64,000 nucleotides of DNA from Ochotona curzoniae (lineage: Eukaryota > Chordata > Mammalia > Lagomorpha > Ochotonidae). The notes under the pieces are model-generated. The model saw only the letters and a program-made list of their open reading frames with translations, did not search any database and was not told the DNA's origin. The stretch is taken from the NCBI RefSeq assembly GCF_017591425.1, contig NW_024464918.1, positions 22,286,001 to 22,350,000 on the forward strand, given 5' to 3'. Shown here in pieces: positions 51,802-63,858 of the stretch (position 1 is the stretch's first letter; every line of letters starts with the position of its first letter). The position numbers and the translations under genes were made by a program.

Positions 51802-54800
51802 ATGTAACAAAATAGTGTATCAGTTTGGTTGAATTTAAGCACTGAAGTTATCCCATCAAACTACCTGGGACATCGTTAGCAATAAAGATAGAGAGATCTA
51901 AACCCAGGATCTCAAGGAATCTATAGCAAATAGGTCATCATGAGAGAAAAGAGCATATTAATGAGAACATTTGCATATGTATGCCATCATACAAAACTCT
52001 GCCTTTATCACATGAGAGCCTACCATGACCTGAAGGCTTGGCATCAGTTGACATCAATTAGCCAGATTGTTTCTTTCATTTTGAGGGGAGATCATGTCAT
52101 GTTTCCTATAAGAAGAAAAAGTAGACCTGTTGGATTCTGTTCAACCACTCAGGTCACATCTACAGTGTCTTGATTCAATTCCAGCAAACTCAATGACGAA
52201 ATATGGACGAGGATAAGTTCCTCTCCCATGGCTCACGCTTTTATCTTTCACTGCAATCTGCTACCAATCCCAGCACCCCTCCGAGCTGATCCATATGCCG
52301 ATTGTCCTACAAAATGTATCTTCTCTTTATTTGGTTCTGCCACCAAGACACTCGTCTTTTAAAATTGGAGTCTATCATAACTCAAAATCATACAAGAGCA
52401 GCCGCAGCAGCAAGGATGATCATCTGCACAGATTTCCGTGTATTTAGGGTAAAATGCAGAGGAGATTCCTCCTTCTTGCTTAAGATCCAGAAAACGAGCA
52501 TTAACGAGTTTCTGTAGATTGTAGGTGTCATGATGATATTTTTACCAAGTCTTGCCTACAGTCTTCTAAAGTAAATCATTGGATAAGCCTAACTGTCTGA
52601 CCCATTTCCACAACATTAAAATGTATCAGCAAAAGGTTAGCTTGCATTCTAGGCGCTCACAGATCTATGGAAATGGACCATGTGTGTGAGAATGCTTCCC
52701 TGACATACATTGTCCAGGAAGAATAAACAGAATGTCTCCCCAGACATGGGAAGCACTACCAGGAACAGACATTGTCCGCTCTCTGTGCTATCCTGCCGCA
52801 TCTGGCCGGTGAGTAGTAGCAATCAGAATAGCGTCCTTCCAGGCTAAGGTTTCTTGATAAAGTGTTTATTCTTCAGACAATAACCATAACTATCAAGATA
52901 GATTAAGACGAAAACTCCAATTTAGTGGTTATTCAGGACTGAAAAAAATTCATGAGAAAGGAAGAAAAAGGGACAAATTAGACTCAACTGTCATAGTAGA
53001 ACCAGTTTTTAATGCCACCCAAACATTTTTAGGAAGCAGTAGTTTTAAATGATCATCAAAAGTGAGGATTGAGGCTTGGAAGAAATAGTTGTGCTCTGAT
53101 TTTCCTTCAGTTGACAGTAAGCATGAATGAAGGTAAAGCCGTTACTTTCAATGCACAGGTCACCGCTGAGCAAGAAGGAGAACACGACTGCTCTATTAGT
53201 AAGACAAGAACTAAGGTTTGACAAAAAGGAGTTGTGCTGCGAGATCTTACTTCAGCTGGCTGCTAATTGTTTTTCAACTCAAATATATTTCTGGCAAGCT
53301 TAGCCCTATTATTTATTGTTGACTGTTTCTGCAAACCAATTGTGTGACACATAGGTCCAATGTCTTCAATGTAGTTTATAAGTTCATTGCTTTTAAATGA
53401 AGCATGTCTTTGTGAACTGCCTGAGTTCTTACGTAAACTGTAAAAGAGTATCCATCGACCTTTTGTGTTGATGTTTAAATAATTGCACCACCTGTGTCGT
53501 TACATGCACATAGGTGGACAGCCTAAACAATTTATTTTTAAAATATTTAATTGCATTTTTTTATATTGGCAACTTGCACAGGATACACAAAAACACATCT
53601 ACAGAATAAGGCTTCGCTGTGTGTTTTGAGGTTATAATACTTGTGGCCCTTTGTGAAGTTTAAGTAATTCAAAGCTGGTAATTTAAGGATAGTTTTTAGT
53701 TACTTAAATCGATTGCCTTAGCAACTTAGATTTATCTTCTGGATTGAAAAAAAGTTGATAGCTTTTGAAGATCAGAAATCAAGGCAAATCTTAGATGATC
53801 GTTTACGTCAGGTGAATGTCTCCACCCCCTCTTTAATTGAACGTCTGATTTCCAGAGAGGGAGGAGGATGTGGAACCATGGGCTAGAGGTCTTAAGGGAG
53901 GACAGTTTCCACTCCGTTCAACTGCCTCGTCATTTCTAGATAATACAGCGCATTGGGACTGCATTTCAGGAATGATGGCAAGAGGATTCAGACATAATGG
54001 AAGGTTGGAGTTGATCCTCATTAGCCCTGTTAAAGTGCCAAATTTTCTGATTCATTCCAGAACTGGGTAGGTCAGATTCACATTTCTTTTCTTTCTTTAG
54101 CTTGAAAGTTTAATTCTCCCTGAACACATCTTCTGTTGTTGGGAATCTAACACTCGAATCACTGAAGATAGAATACATAAAGTCTTGGCAACGTCACAAA
54201 ATCAGGATTATGATTTTCCGTTCTCTACCTAGGGTATCAAACTGTGGCACACGCAGGTGGTTGAGTTGGTAGCATTTCCTGTTTCTATTTTTGCACTGAG
54301 ACCTCTGCACCCATACGTTTATTTCCATTCTTCTCACAAAGTTTGGTTGGGTGGGAGTGTAGCATCGCTAAACAATGTTGAATTCAGTTTTACCTATAAC
54401 TGAGACCCCACGAACTTACTAAAGAGTCATGACACAGTTTCCTCAACTGGAAGCAGCTCCCAAGCAGCCACCAAGGACAGCAACCACTTATCTTTTGGCT
54501 GACAGTTCACACCATGTGCCTATTTCCTCCCATGTACTGGAGGAGTTTGCCGTGACGAGGCAGATAGAAATCAGAACATGATGGTAAACAGCTGATATGC
54601 ACAGCTACCAGGACGCAGGCTGTGTGCAGCACAGTGGGGCAAGCACGGGGTGTGGGGGACAGGAAGGGTTTCCCGATGCTGCTCTGCCCTCGCCTTTTCT
54701 TCAGCATCTTGTATCTCTGCTCAGTACTAGTCCCCTGTGCCTCCTCCCCCTCATCTTCTGTTCATGACTACTATGTCCTGCTGGTGATTAAGGCAGAGAC

Positions 54801-54830
54801 TATCGTTACTTTCAATGGTCCAGACCCAAG

Positions 54831-54832
<2 letters not shown>

Positions 54833-54868
<36 letters not shown>
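54833..54868. repeat. (AT)n microsatellite, about 18 units
   Basis: Pure AT dinucleotide run following CCAAGCA. Confidence 0.98.
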
Positions 54869-54871
<3 letters not shown>

Positions 54872-55366
54872 GAAGAGTAACAGAAAATCCCAGCACAATC
54901 TATAGTCCTAGCGTTAGCCAAAGGCCCCGTGTCTTTCACAACGATGACTCCCGTTCCAAGGAGTATTCATGCATGTTTTAACTCTCAAGGCTCAATCCTG
55001 TGAGGACGCAAGTATAGAGCTAAGATAGTTGAACACATATCTCCTTAAATGTCTACTGTGTTAATATGGTCAAGGGGCCAATTTCTCAAAGATTTCATCC
55101 AATCAACTGCCTCCATTGTGGTACTTTCTCTCCATCTCATTAGCATGACTCCATATATTACTTCAGTGCTTGATTAGTAATGAAAGAAAAATATAAACTG
55201 AGTTTTACCAGAATAGTTCGAGAAAGTTCACTGAACATGTACATGTACTGTATGTATTACTGTAGAGATTGAAATCAATTTATTGTATGTAAAGTTTTAT
55301 GAATGGTTATTTTATAATTTATGTATTTAATATAGGAATCAATTCCAGTGTTTTAGTTTATATGAA

Positions 55367-55382
55367 AATAAAACAAGCTGCA
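55367..55382 (+). promoter_or_regulatory. Candidate polyadenylation signal and cleavage site
   Basis: AATAAA (55367-55372), then CAAGCTGCA with a CA cleavage position 9-10 nt downstream and a TTTTTT run immediately after. This fits the core signals of a mammalian 3' end. Low-complexity AT makes chance occurrence possible. Confidence 0.5.
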
Positions 55383-55444
55383 TTTTTTAAAAAGAAAAAA
55401 AACCTTTATCTTGCGCTATTCATAATATTATTGGAGTTTTCACT

Positions 55445-55740
55445 TGTTATTTTCATTTTATTTGAGAGAGAGGAGAGTGAGAGCTCTTGCACGTGCTGGT
55501 TCACTCTCCAAATGCTCACGCATCCAGGAATGGACCAGGAGGAAGCCCGAGCCCAGCGCTGGATCCAGGTCACCTGCCCGAGTGGCAGATGCAGCTTTCC
55601 CTCGCGGCTGCTGGCTCCCCGAATGCGCATTAGAAAGAAGCTGGAATGGAAGGAGGAGGGCCCAGACTTTGACCAGACAATCCAGCAGGGGGTGCAGTTG
55701 TCCCAAGTGGTGATTTAAGCAGCTCTGCTTCATGCTTGCC
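55445..55740 (-). mobile_element. Lagomorph C-repeat SINE, diverged
   Basis: 'cattttatttgagagagagg', 'cacgtgctggttcactctcc', 'gaagctggaatggaaggagg', then 'tgatttaagcagctctgc'. The 139-, 89- and 91-residue ORFs here (both strands) are SINE-derived. Confidence 0.8.
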
Positions 55741-56621
55741 TTGAACTTTCATTTAAATTGAATTATTATATACTTTAGGAAAACAGGTAAGACAAATCAG
55801 GGCCAAATAAGGCAAAAATGAGGAATGTCTATAGCTTCTCATGAAAGCTGTTTCTAATTTGCTAAATGGGAAATGAAACAATTGAGTAGAACTCAGATGT
55901 CTTGACATGCTGAAACGTCAGCCCCTAGACTGCGGAAAATTGATAAGATGTTGCACACTTCCATTCAGCAGGGTGAGGGAGAGCAGTTTGTCCTGTAACC
56001 ACTCTCGTCTCCCACGCTTGCTCTCACTTCAGCAGACCTCGCTCTGTTCTTTGAATGTTCCTGAAGCAGCACGTTCGACTGGATCCTTTGATCGGGGAGG
56101 TACAGAAAAGGTGGATACATGTTTGTCTCCTTTTACACAAACTTTATCTATGCCAATTGAATAAGAGCGCTTTCAAAAAGATATATACCAGGGGGTGATG
56201 AGATGGATTTGGTGCCGTTCTTGTTTAAGTTTATAGTCAAATGACAGATGAAATCCGAGTGCAGTCAGTGTTGAATGAACAAAAGGCACAAAGCTACAAG
56301 TCACTGAGTATCCAGACCTGCTCCCAGCTCAAGGACAGGTGCATGGGCTCCCTTCTCTGTCTTCCCCATCGCCCTCTGCGTCATCTTTCCTGGGGTCTAC
56401 TGCCTCTACCTGCTATGCTGCGTCATACCTGGTAAGTCTCATCTCAACAAGTACAGCAGTTTTCTACTTAAAGTAGCCCTTTTGGAATATACTCTGCTCA
56501 TCGTCTACAGCTTGATTTCATGCACAAATGATATTAAAATAATGCTAGAATACGTTTTTCTTTACAATTCCTCCTTGGTTTCCCAATGCCTACCTGGTAC
56601 GACCTCTAAAATGTTTGTAGA

Positions 56622-56951
56622 GGGACCCGGTGTGGTAGCCTAGATGCTAAAGTACTCACCTTGCACGCGCCAGGATCCCATATGGGTGTTAGTTTGTGTC
56701 TCAGCGGCCCCAGTTCCAATGTAGCATCGTGCTTGTATACTGGGAAACACTGGGAAAGCTTGTAGCTCGGGATCCTGTACCTCATGTGGGAGACCCAGAA
56801 GAAACTTCTGGCTCCTGGCTCCAGAATGACTGAGCTCCAGCCACTGTGGCCATTTGGGGAGTGAATCATCAGACAGAAGATCTTCCTCTCTGTCTCTCCT
56901 CCTCTCTGTACATCTGACTCTCCAATAGAAATAAATAAATCTTTAAAAATG
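56622..56951 (+). mobile_element. Lagomorph C-repeat SINE with perfect 15-bp target-site duplication
   Basis: Starts GGGACCCGGTGTGGTAGCC, ends AATAAATAAATCTTTAAAAATG, flanked by identical TAAAATGTTTGTAGA at 56607-56621 and 56952-56966. Confidence 0.96.
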
Positions 56952-57044
56952 TAAAATGTTTGTAGAAACTAAGCATTTGGCAACAAAAATGTGGGCTTAC
57001 CAGTTACAGAGTAGGTGATTACAACCAAATTAAACACAGCCACT

Positions 57045-57310
57045 GTTTTATTAATTTATTCTAAAGAGAGACGGATATCTTCCATCTGTTGGTTTCACTC
57101 CCCTAAATATGTGTACAAGCCAGGCCTGGACCAGGTCACAGGCAGGAGCCAGGATGTCAGGTGTCTCAGGTGGACGTAAGACCCCAAGGATGAGCCAGCA
57201 GATGTACGTCCTTTCAACAGCCCAGGGCTGCCATCCCGTCTCCTCCAGCACACACCTTCGCCTGCACACACGAGCCTTGGGAGGCCCACAAAGCTGGTTG
57301 TTGCACACTC
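57045..57310 (-). mobile_element. Possible degenerate C-repeat SINE
   Basis: 'tttattaatttattctaaag', 'cttccatctgttggtttcac', 'ccaggcctggaccaggtcac' give a loose match; the 5' half is unclear. Confidence 0.4.
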
Positions 57311-58253
57311 AGGTCAAGTTCAGGTTTGAGATGTTGCTGGGTACTCTGTGGGCAAGAATGCTCATCTTCATGTTCTCTATCTGAAAAAAAAAAAAAATCC
57401 CACTTGTTCTTCAAGAATCAAGTTAGCCATCACAGTCATTAGACAAAATCTCTTCGTTTGCTCCCCCAGGGCTTTCTTGGTGTAGCCATTTTGCTATTTG
57501 CCATGTAAAGTTGCTTGTTTCTTAATAAAAGCTGAGACCATAAAATAATATCTTTTCTCATGCTTCAGTCCCCAGCTCGTGGCACAACTTCTGGTATCCA
57601 GCAGAGTCTTGGTAAAATACCGTAATTCTGCAGTTTGTGAACTGGACAGTGGAGGAAGAATACGTGTTTTGAGGAGAAGATCGCAAGAAGGCTTTACCAA
57701 GGCAGAAATGAGTCCACTGGGTTATTTGGTTGGAAATTCATTTTGGCTTTGCTCTTTTTGTTTGTTTCCTCTGTTGATTCTTTTTTTTTTTCTTTTTGTT
57801 CTTTTTCGTTTTTGAAGGAGACCCCCTTCTTCCTCCTGCCCCGCACCCAACTCTAAAGCTCTTCAGATAACATATTTAAACGTTCCCCGCTCAACCTTTC
57901 TCCAGATTCAGGTTCTCTACTCCTCTCTATTCTACTTTCTGGCCACAGGAGGGCAGCATTTGCACAAAAGTCCCAGGAACTCTGCCGTTGGTGTTCTGTG
58001 ATACTTTAGACCACATCCACAGCAAAGCGGCACCTGCGTGTAAGCATTTCCATTTCGTTCTTATGCCGTGATTCTTCACCATCTCCATTTTTTTCTAGTC
58101 TGTCATTACTTTAGGGAGACTGCTGTTATCAGCCAGGCAGCGAATTTGTTGCAAACACAAACGTCCTTGTAAACGGAGAGGCCAATTACAGTCTCTACAC
58201 AGTATTCCAAACTCATTTCAGACGCCAGCAAAAATATCAAAGCAGTTCGTAGG

Positions 58254-58545
58254 GCCGGCACGGTGGCATAACCAGCTCATCCTCAGTCTGTGGTGGCAGA
58301 ATCCCATGTGGACGCTGTTCATATCCTTGCTGCTCCACTTCCCATCCGATTCTGTGCTTGCTGCCTGGGAAAGCAGTGGAGGATGTGGGAGACGTGGAGT
58401 AAACTCCTGACTCCTGGCTCCTGGCTTCAGATCAATTCAGCTACGGCCGTTGCACCCACTTTGGGAATGAACCGGAGAATGGAAGATTCTTGTCTCTGTC
58501 TTTTCTTTCTGTACAGCTTCGTTTCAAATAAAGATAAATAAATCT
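58254..58545 (+). mobile_element. Lagomorph C-repeat SINE, full length
   Basis: Starts GGGCCGGCACGGTGGCATAA, has 'ctcctgactcctggctcctg', and ends 'caaataaagataaataaatc'. The GGGCCGGC..GTGGC start is the canonical C-repeat head. Confidence 0.95.
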
Positions 58546-59030
58546 TTAACAAGGTAGCTCAGAAGATTCACTCCCTAACTCCTACCCCTGCAGCAAGCTC
58601 TCCGCCGAGAAGTACGCTGCCCTGCTCAGTTGCTGTTACAAGATGAATGCCCTTGATTTTCTCTCTTTAAAAAGAGTGTAATGTTTCCAACAGTCTTGCC
58701 AGGATGTATTTTGTTTCTTAAACAGTTTTTATTCCTTTGAAAAGCAGTAATAACTTTTGGTTGTTCCCGTAAACCAAGGGATGGATAATCCTGCACCCCA
58801 TTAGTCTTCTATTCCTGAACCATAGACGGCATTGATTGGTCATTCTGTACTTGACCATGAAGTCTAGCTTCTTAGCTACGTACGTAGGGGCTGTAGCGGG
58901 CAAGTGCAGGTCCAAATACGCCAAGTGCGTCCATTTTATTTTAATAGCCCACGGAAGCAGAGATCCAATTAATATGCCCTTTTCTCTTTCTGACCTATTT
59001 TTAAATTTCTTTTCTGGTCCATTGCAAGAA

Positions 59031-59032
<2 letters not shown>

Positions 59033-59106
<74 letters not shown>
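59033..59106. repeat. Compound (CT)n(TA)n microsatellite
   Basis: About 23 CT units (59033-59079) directly followed by about 14 TA units (59079-59106). Confidence 0.98.
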
Positions 59107-59934
59107 AGAGTACATTGTTTAGCATACATTGACATATCACAAAAGGATCAAATGAGGACGTAAAGCTCAAAGACACCGGCACACCAGAGGATGCTTCTTA
59201 ACCCAGATGGCTCCGCCTCACGATTCCTTCCTGAATCCTGCTAACTCTTCAGCAAGAGCATGGCAGTGTTAACTAAACAGGTGACGAGGACTCTTCCACC
59301 CAGGGTTACTAAGCTAGAGGAAAAGAGCGAACAAGTGGGAGGGCAGATCCCAAGCAAAATGCCCAGAAGCAGACATGCTCGTAAATAACGGCCCTCCCTA
59401 CGGCCCCTGGCATCCGAGGGGCCACTCCAAGACAGCCCGTGGTCTGCAAACCTCCGATCCACACACTGATGATTTTTCACTTGAGCCTGAAAAGGAATTT
59501 AACATTTATTTATTCATGTATGACTTTGCGCTTAAACAATATTTATTGAACACTTGGCAATGTGACCAGTGTGCCCGGGAATGAATGAGAATACACGTGT
59601 TAGTGATTTGCCTAAACCTTGGCAGGGCCAGTCAAGAAGGGCAACAAAATCTGGACTACATCACCTGAATCCTAGCACAGCGAGATTCCCAATGGAAAAA
59701 TGTGTCTGTCAGGACATGTCAGATGCTATGGTGTACCTGCGTACAAGGATAATGTGACTATCAACATAAACAATACACACGTATGTCACAAGAAGACAGA
59801 ATAGTAAGTACAATTTCTGTTTGGTTCTTTTTCTGTTTATATGGGGTGTACCAAGGGCTCCCCGCTAAAGATCAAGAATATTGGCCCTTCACCCTCTAGA
59901 TGTTTGTGGGTTGGTCCTGTTATCTGCAGAGAGC

Positions 59935-60085
59935 AGTTGCTAATGTGGACCCTAGGGGGCAGTAGAGATGGCTCAGGTGATTGTGTTTCTGCCACCCTAC
60001 GGGAAACCCAGACTGAGTTTCTGATGGTTTCAGGAACAAAGATATGGTAGTTTATCTCTCTTTCTCTCTCTCTCTCTCTCTCCGG
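59935..60085 (+). mobile_element. Old C-repeat SINE 3' part with (CT)n
   Basis: 'gcagtagagatggctcaggt', 'tctgccaccctacgggaaac', 'ccagactgagtttctgatgg' followed by a CT-rich tract (60057-60081). Confidence 0.6.
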
Positions 60086-60875
60086 ATGACTCCTGCACAG
60101 CCCCCTTTCCCCTCTCCCTGCCTGACACAAATGTCCTCTTGGAGTTATCTACATCCCGTTATTCTACAAAGTCCCTGGGCAAAGAGGAAGTGAATTACTT
60201 AGAAAAGACGTATAATTAGGTATTAGGATGCATTAACAGAAACTTGTGCCTTTTGATTGGGTTACTCAGCCACTTGACTTTACAAGCCTGAGGAAAAACA
60301 GCAGCGTGATGGATAGCAGAATGTCCTACTTGGGAGTAAGCGCTCACAGAATGACCCAGATGAGAGAGGTCTCTGGGGAAATGGGATTAATCAAGACAAA
60401 CTGTAGGGTGGAGAGCTGGCAAACAGACTCTGGGAAGAAAGAGGGGCTTGATTTATATTTTTGGCAGACTTTTTGGAGTTAATTGTTCCACCATGGCTGA
60501 TTTCAAACTACAAATGACAAAATTCCTGAGCATTGAACAGCTGGTTTCCAGGATTGCTTTAAGCCCGCTCAGGCGCATCCTTGCTAGCAACTGGGTAAGG
60601 CCGAGGCAACTTCCTTCCAGTTTGTTACCATATGGGTGATAGAATGACTTTTCAAAGTAAATGTGTGTTTATCCCTATAAATTTCAACATGGTCCCTATT
60701 CAACCTCGCCTGTACTAGCAGTGCTCGCCAAAGGATAATGGGAGTTAAAAGCAGGATCACCACAAATGAGTATATGTAAAAACTGATGACCGAAAGTAGA
60801 TCACTAATTAGACCAAAGCAGAGGTAGGGTTGGGATTTACCAGGTGATGGCTAAGGGGTAAGGAGTTTCATTTCT

Positions 60876-61199
60876 TTCTATTTTTTTTTTAAGATTTATT
60901 TATTTTTATTGGAAAGGCAGATTTACAGAGAGGAGCGGCAGAAAGAGCTTCCATTCACTGGTTCACTCCCCAAGTGTCCACAACCACCAGAACAGAGCCA
61001 ATCTGAAGCCAGGAGCTTCTTCCAGGTCTCCCATCTGGGTGCAGGGTCCCAAGGCTTTGGGCCACCTTCCATTGCTTTCCCAGGCCACACACAGGGAGCA
61101 GGATGGGAGGTAGAGCATCCAGGACGCAAATTGATGCTCATATGAGATCCTGGTGGTTGCATGGTGAGGATTCGGTCAGTAGGTCATTGCGCCAGGCCC
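60876..61199 (-). mobile_element. Lagomorph C-repeat SINE with perfect 15-bp target-site duplication
   Basis: Reverse copy from the T-run and AAGATTTATTTATTTTTATT to TTGCGCCAGGCCC, flanked by AGGAGTTTCATTTCT at 60861-60875 and 61200-61214. Confidence 0.96.
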
Positions 61200-61264
61200 A
61201 GGAGTTTCATTTCTGAGGTAATGAAAACCTTATCTTGTGCTGTAGTGAATAAACTGAGACTGGA

Positions 61265-61345
61265 TTATGTACTTTGGGAGTGTGACTTGTATGATACGGG
61301 AATTATATCTCAAGAAAGTTGTTTAAATATGGCAATGCATCTGAA
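61265..61345 (+). mobile_element. L1 3' terminal fragment
   Basis: 'gatacgggaattatatctca' and 'agaaagttgtttaaatatgg' is the standard end of old L1 3' UTRs. Confidence 0.5.
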
Positions 61346-61394
61346 GGTAATACAAATTGAGAATATAATGATGGCTTTAGTGCAATTTAAAAAG

Positions 61395-62380
61395 TCATAG
61401 TAAAAATTAGTGACAATACCAAATCCTGATGAAGTTGTGGAGAAAATAGATCTCTCATGCATTGGGGGTGGGAATTGGTGCCTTCTTTAAGAAAAAAAAT
61501 TAAAGAAATAGAATCATGATTTGTGGTTCCACTTTTTCAAAATATAACCAAGTAACCACACTCTTGGGCATTTATCCCAAAGGAATGAAAACTTATATTC
61601 AAACAAATTTTATACATGAATGTTGATGACTGCTTTATTGTAACTTCGAAAACAAACTATTAATCTATCTATTCAAGAGGTCAATCCATTTTTTTTTCAA
61701 AAAATATTTATTTTTATTGGGAAGGCAGCTTAGACTTATGGAGAGCAGGACAGAGAGAGAGAAAGATCTTACATCTGATGGTTCACTTTCTTCCCAAGTG
61801 TATGTAATGGCCAGAGCTGAGCTGATCTGAAACCAGGAGCCAGGAGCTTCTTCCAGATCCCCCACGTGAGTGCAACATCCCAAGGCTTTGGGCTGTCCTC
61901 TCCTTTCCCAGACCTTATGCAGGGAGCAGGATGGGAAGTGGCATAGTTGGGAAACAAACCAGTGGTCATATGGGATCCCGGTATTATAAGGTGAGAATTT
62001 AACCATTGCACCATTGCTTCTTGCCAAGTAAAATCAATACTTAAACTATGGCACCATTATACCATGGAACACCACTCAGAAACAAAAAGTAAGGAATTTT
62101 TCACACATGCATCTTGGTTGGAATTCAAAAAGATTATGTTGAACAAAAGGGCCAATCTCAGAAGATCAGCTACAGTATGGCCGAACTAAATGTTAAAATT
62201 TTGAGAATATAACCATAAATTAGTTTTTGCCAGGCGGAGGGAAGGAACAGATAAAGCTCCAAAGGGATAAGAGGGGTTGACTTGCGTGGTGATGGAATGA
62301 TTCTGTAGTTTGAATAAGTGAATGGGTGCAGTAATTCACACAAGTACTAAAGTGACATAGAAGTAGGCACATGTTGCAGA
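61395..62380 (+). mobile_element. Old LINE-1 ORF2 end and 3' UTR, split by a SINE
   Basis: Left part 'gatgaagttgtggagaaaat', 'gggcatttatcccaaaggaa', 'tgttgatgactgctttattg'. Right part (62019 onward) 'ataccatggaacaccactca', 'gattatgttgaacaaaaggg', 'cttgcgtggtgatggaatga'. The C-repeat at 61690-62018 interrupts it. Confidence 0.8.
61690..62018 (-). mobile_element. Lagomorph C-repeat SINE nested in L1
   Basis: Reverse copy with ATATTTATTTTTATTGGGAAGG, 'gaaaccaggagccaggagc', 'catatgggatcccggtatta', ending 'ttgcaccattgctt'. The 120-residue minus-strand ORF at 61665-62027 is derived from it. Confidence 0.9.
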
Positions 62381-63429
62381 AATGTCAACTTTCTGGTGTC
62401 ACCAGTGTACTCTCCCTAAGACATAACTGATGGGGGAAATGTAGTGGTGTATACAAGGACATCTTTGCACTTTGCAACTATTTATTTATACAGGGAATAT
62501 GTCTAGTAGCAGAAGGGTAAGAAAAATCCCTAAAGTCAAATGCTCCTTACACCTGTCAGATCACACACTCAGGTGAAAACCAAGAGAAGGGAGCCGTCTG
62601 TGGGAGCAGTTACAACTCCTTAGCTGCCTTGTCAATGTTGAAACGGATGGACTCCTTGAATGTTTCCAGCTGAATATTCATCACAGCATTGCAGTCTCTG
62701 GAGTTACCTTCAGCATGACTAAGTTTTCCCCAAACTGGAGAAAACACTATAACATGAGTGCAATGACTTCATTTTATTCCATATCAACTTTCTGCATCCA
62801 GTTTCTTGTGCAAATGAAAAGCCCTTCTCTTTCATACTGTGAGGTAACTGGTCCCCAGCCTTGGAGTAAATTCAGACCTTGCAGTCCAGAACATGCCAGC
62901 ACATGCCAGAAGGATCCTAATCTTTCAGTTCTTGGATCATTGTGAGATAGGGTTTTTGGCCAAAGTAATCAAAACTGACTCCATGCACAGTCCAGGATAG
63001 ACAGCAGGGCGGAGGGCTTCCCCTTGGGAGCTGTACTTAGCCTCTCAACCAAGCAGACTTGTTGCACAGGCTCTGCAAGAACTTTCTTTGGCACTTGATC
63101 ATGTCTCTGCTCTGCAGGAACACAGCAGAGCTTGCGGTCTCGGTGGCCAGACATGAGCTCCATACATCATGTGCCTCCAATCCTGCCCAGACCCACTGTG
63201 TTCAGAGTGGAATCAACAAGGAAGCCTTCCCTCCAACACTGGAACCCAAACACCTTCCCCACTCATTACAATCCATGCATCACTTCACTCAATTCTGAAT
63301 CAGCCTTATAATGCTCCCGTTTTATCTCGTATTATACATTTATCTTTTCATCTTCTATGAAGTCTCACGCAACCCATATCACAGTCTCGTTCCTATTCTT
63401 CATCCATTTACTGTCAGTGATTCTTTCAC

Positions 63430-63600
63430 AAGAACTTACAATGTCCTAGGGCTTTGTAAAGATCACTTGACCTAATTATGATAGCAGCCTTAATGTTAGG
63501 TGCCTTTATTATCCAAAATGTCCAAACCAACTAAGAAAGAACATGAGTAAATGAGTTCTGTGTGTTTCCAACAAGTCTCTGCTTTTAATATTGCCACCCG
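63430..63600 (+). mobile_element. MIR SINE remnant
   Basis: 'tcctagggctttgtaaagat', 'cacttgacctaattatgata', 'gtgcctttattatccaaaat' follow the MIR order. Confidence 0.5.
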
Positions 63601-63639
63601 AGGTTCTTGCTGATATTCCTGTGGTCACTGACGTGACCT

Positions 63640-63810
63640 ATAGAACATGGGAGCCCTAAGCTTGAACCCAGTTAGATGACTTCCTGCATGTATGACACCT
63701 AGCCAACTGAGCCTCATTTCCTCATTGGTGAAAATTGTGAATGAAACTAAGTCCCACCTCACTAATCTGTTGTGTGATTCAAATGAGATAAAGTATTTAA
63801 ATACTTTATT
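63640..63810 (-). mobile_element. MIR SINE
   Basis: 'taagcttgaacccagttaga', 'caactgagcctcatttcctc', 'attggtgaaaattgtgaatg', 'ttcaaatgagataaagtatt' is reverse-oriented MIR. Confidence 0.7.
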
Positions 63811-63819
63811 TATTATTCA

Positions 63820-63858
63820 ATACTATCTCTCTCTCTCTTTATATATACATATATTTAA
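63820..63858. repeat. (CT)n/(TA)n low-complexity tract
   Basis: TATCTCTCTCTCTCTTTATATATACATATAT, a degenerate dinucleotide repeat. Confidence 0.9.

Larger units (their letters stand above)
49949..55382 (+). other. JAKMIP2: Candidate JAKMIP2 3'-UTR terminal exon
   Basis: Inference. Possible acceptors are CTTTTTTTTCTGATACAG (AG at 49947-49948, exon from 49949) or TTTTCCTGTTTTACAG (exon from 49993). A good poly(A) signal AATAAA sits at 55367-55372, with a CA cleavage dinucleotide at 55381-55382 and a T-run after it. An earlier AATAAA at 52722 could give a shorter form. No long ORF and no C-repeat in this 5.4 kb; only a MIR near 51535-51700, a poly-C run and an (AT)n tract. Not supported by transcript evidence here. 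Confidence 0.4.

Noticed and set aside
54622..54981. 119-residue + strand ORF
   Set aside because: It runs through an (AT)n repeat giving IYIYIY; no recognisable domain before or after.
55299..55733. ORFs of 89-139 residues on both strands
   Set aside because: Derived from a C-repeat SINE and AT-rich flank; overlapping frames on both strands are typical of repeat-derived open stretches.
57045..57310. A downstream protein gene with Cys-rich minus-strand ORFs
   Set aside because: The ORFs overlap in several frames and lie in a probable degenerate SINE; no domain.
61665..62027. 120-residue minus-strand ORF
   Set aside because: SINE-derived (C-repeat nested in L1).
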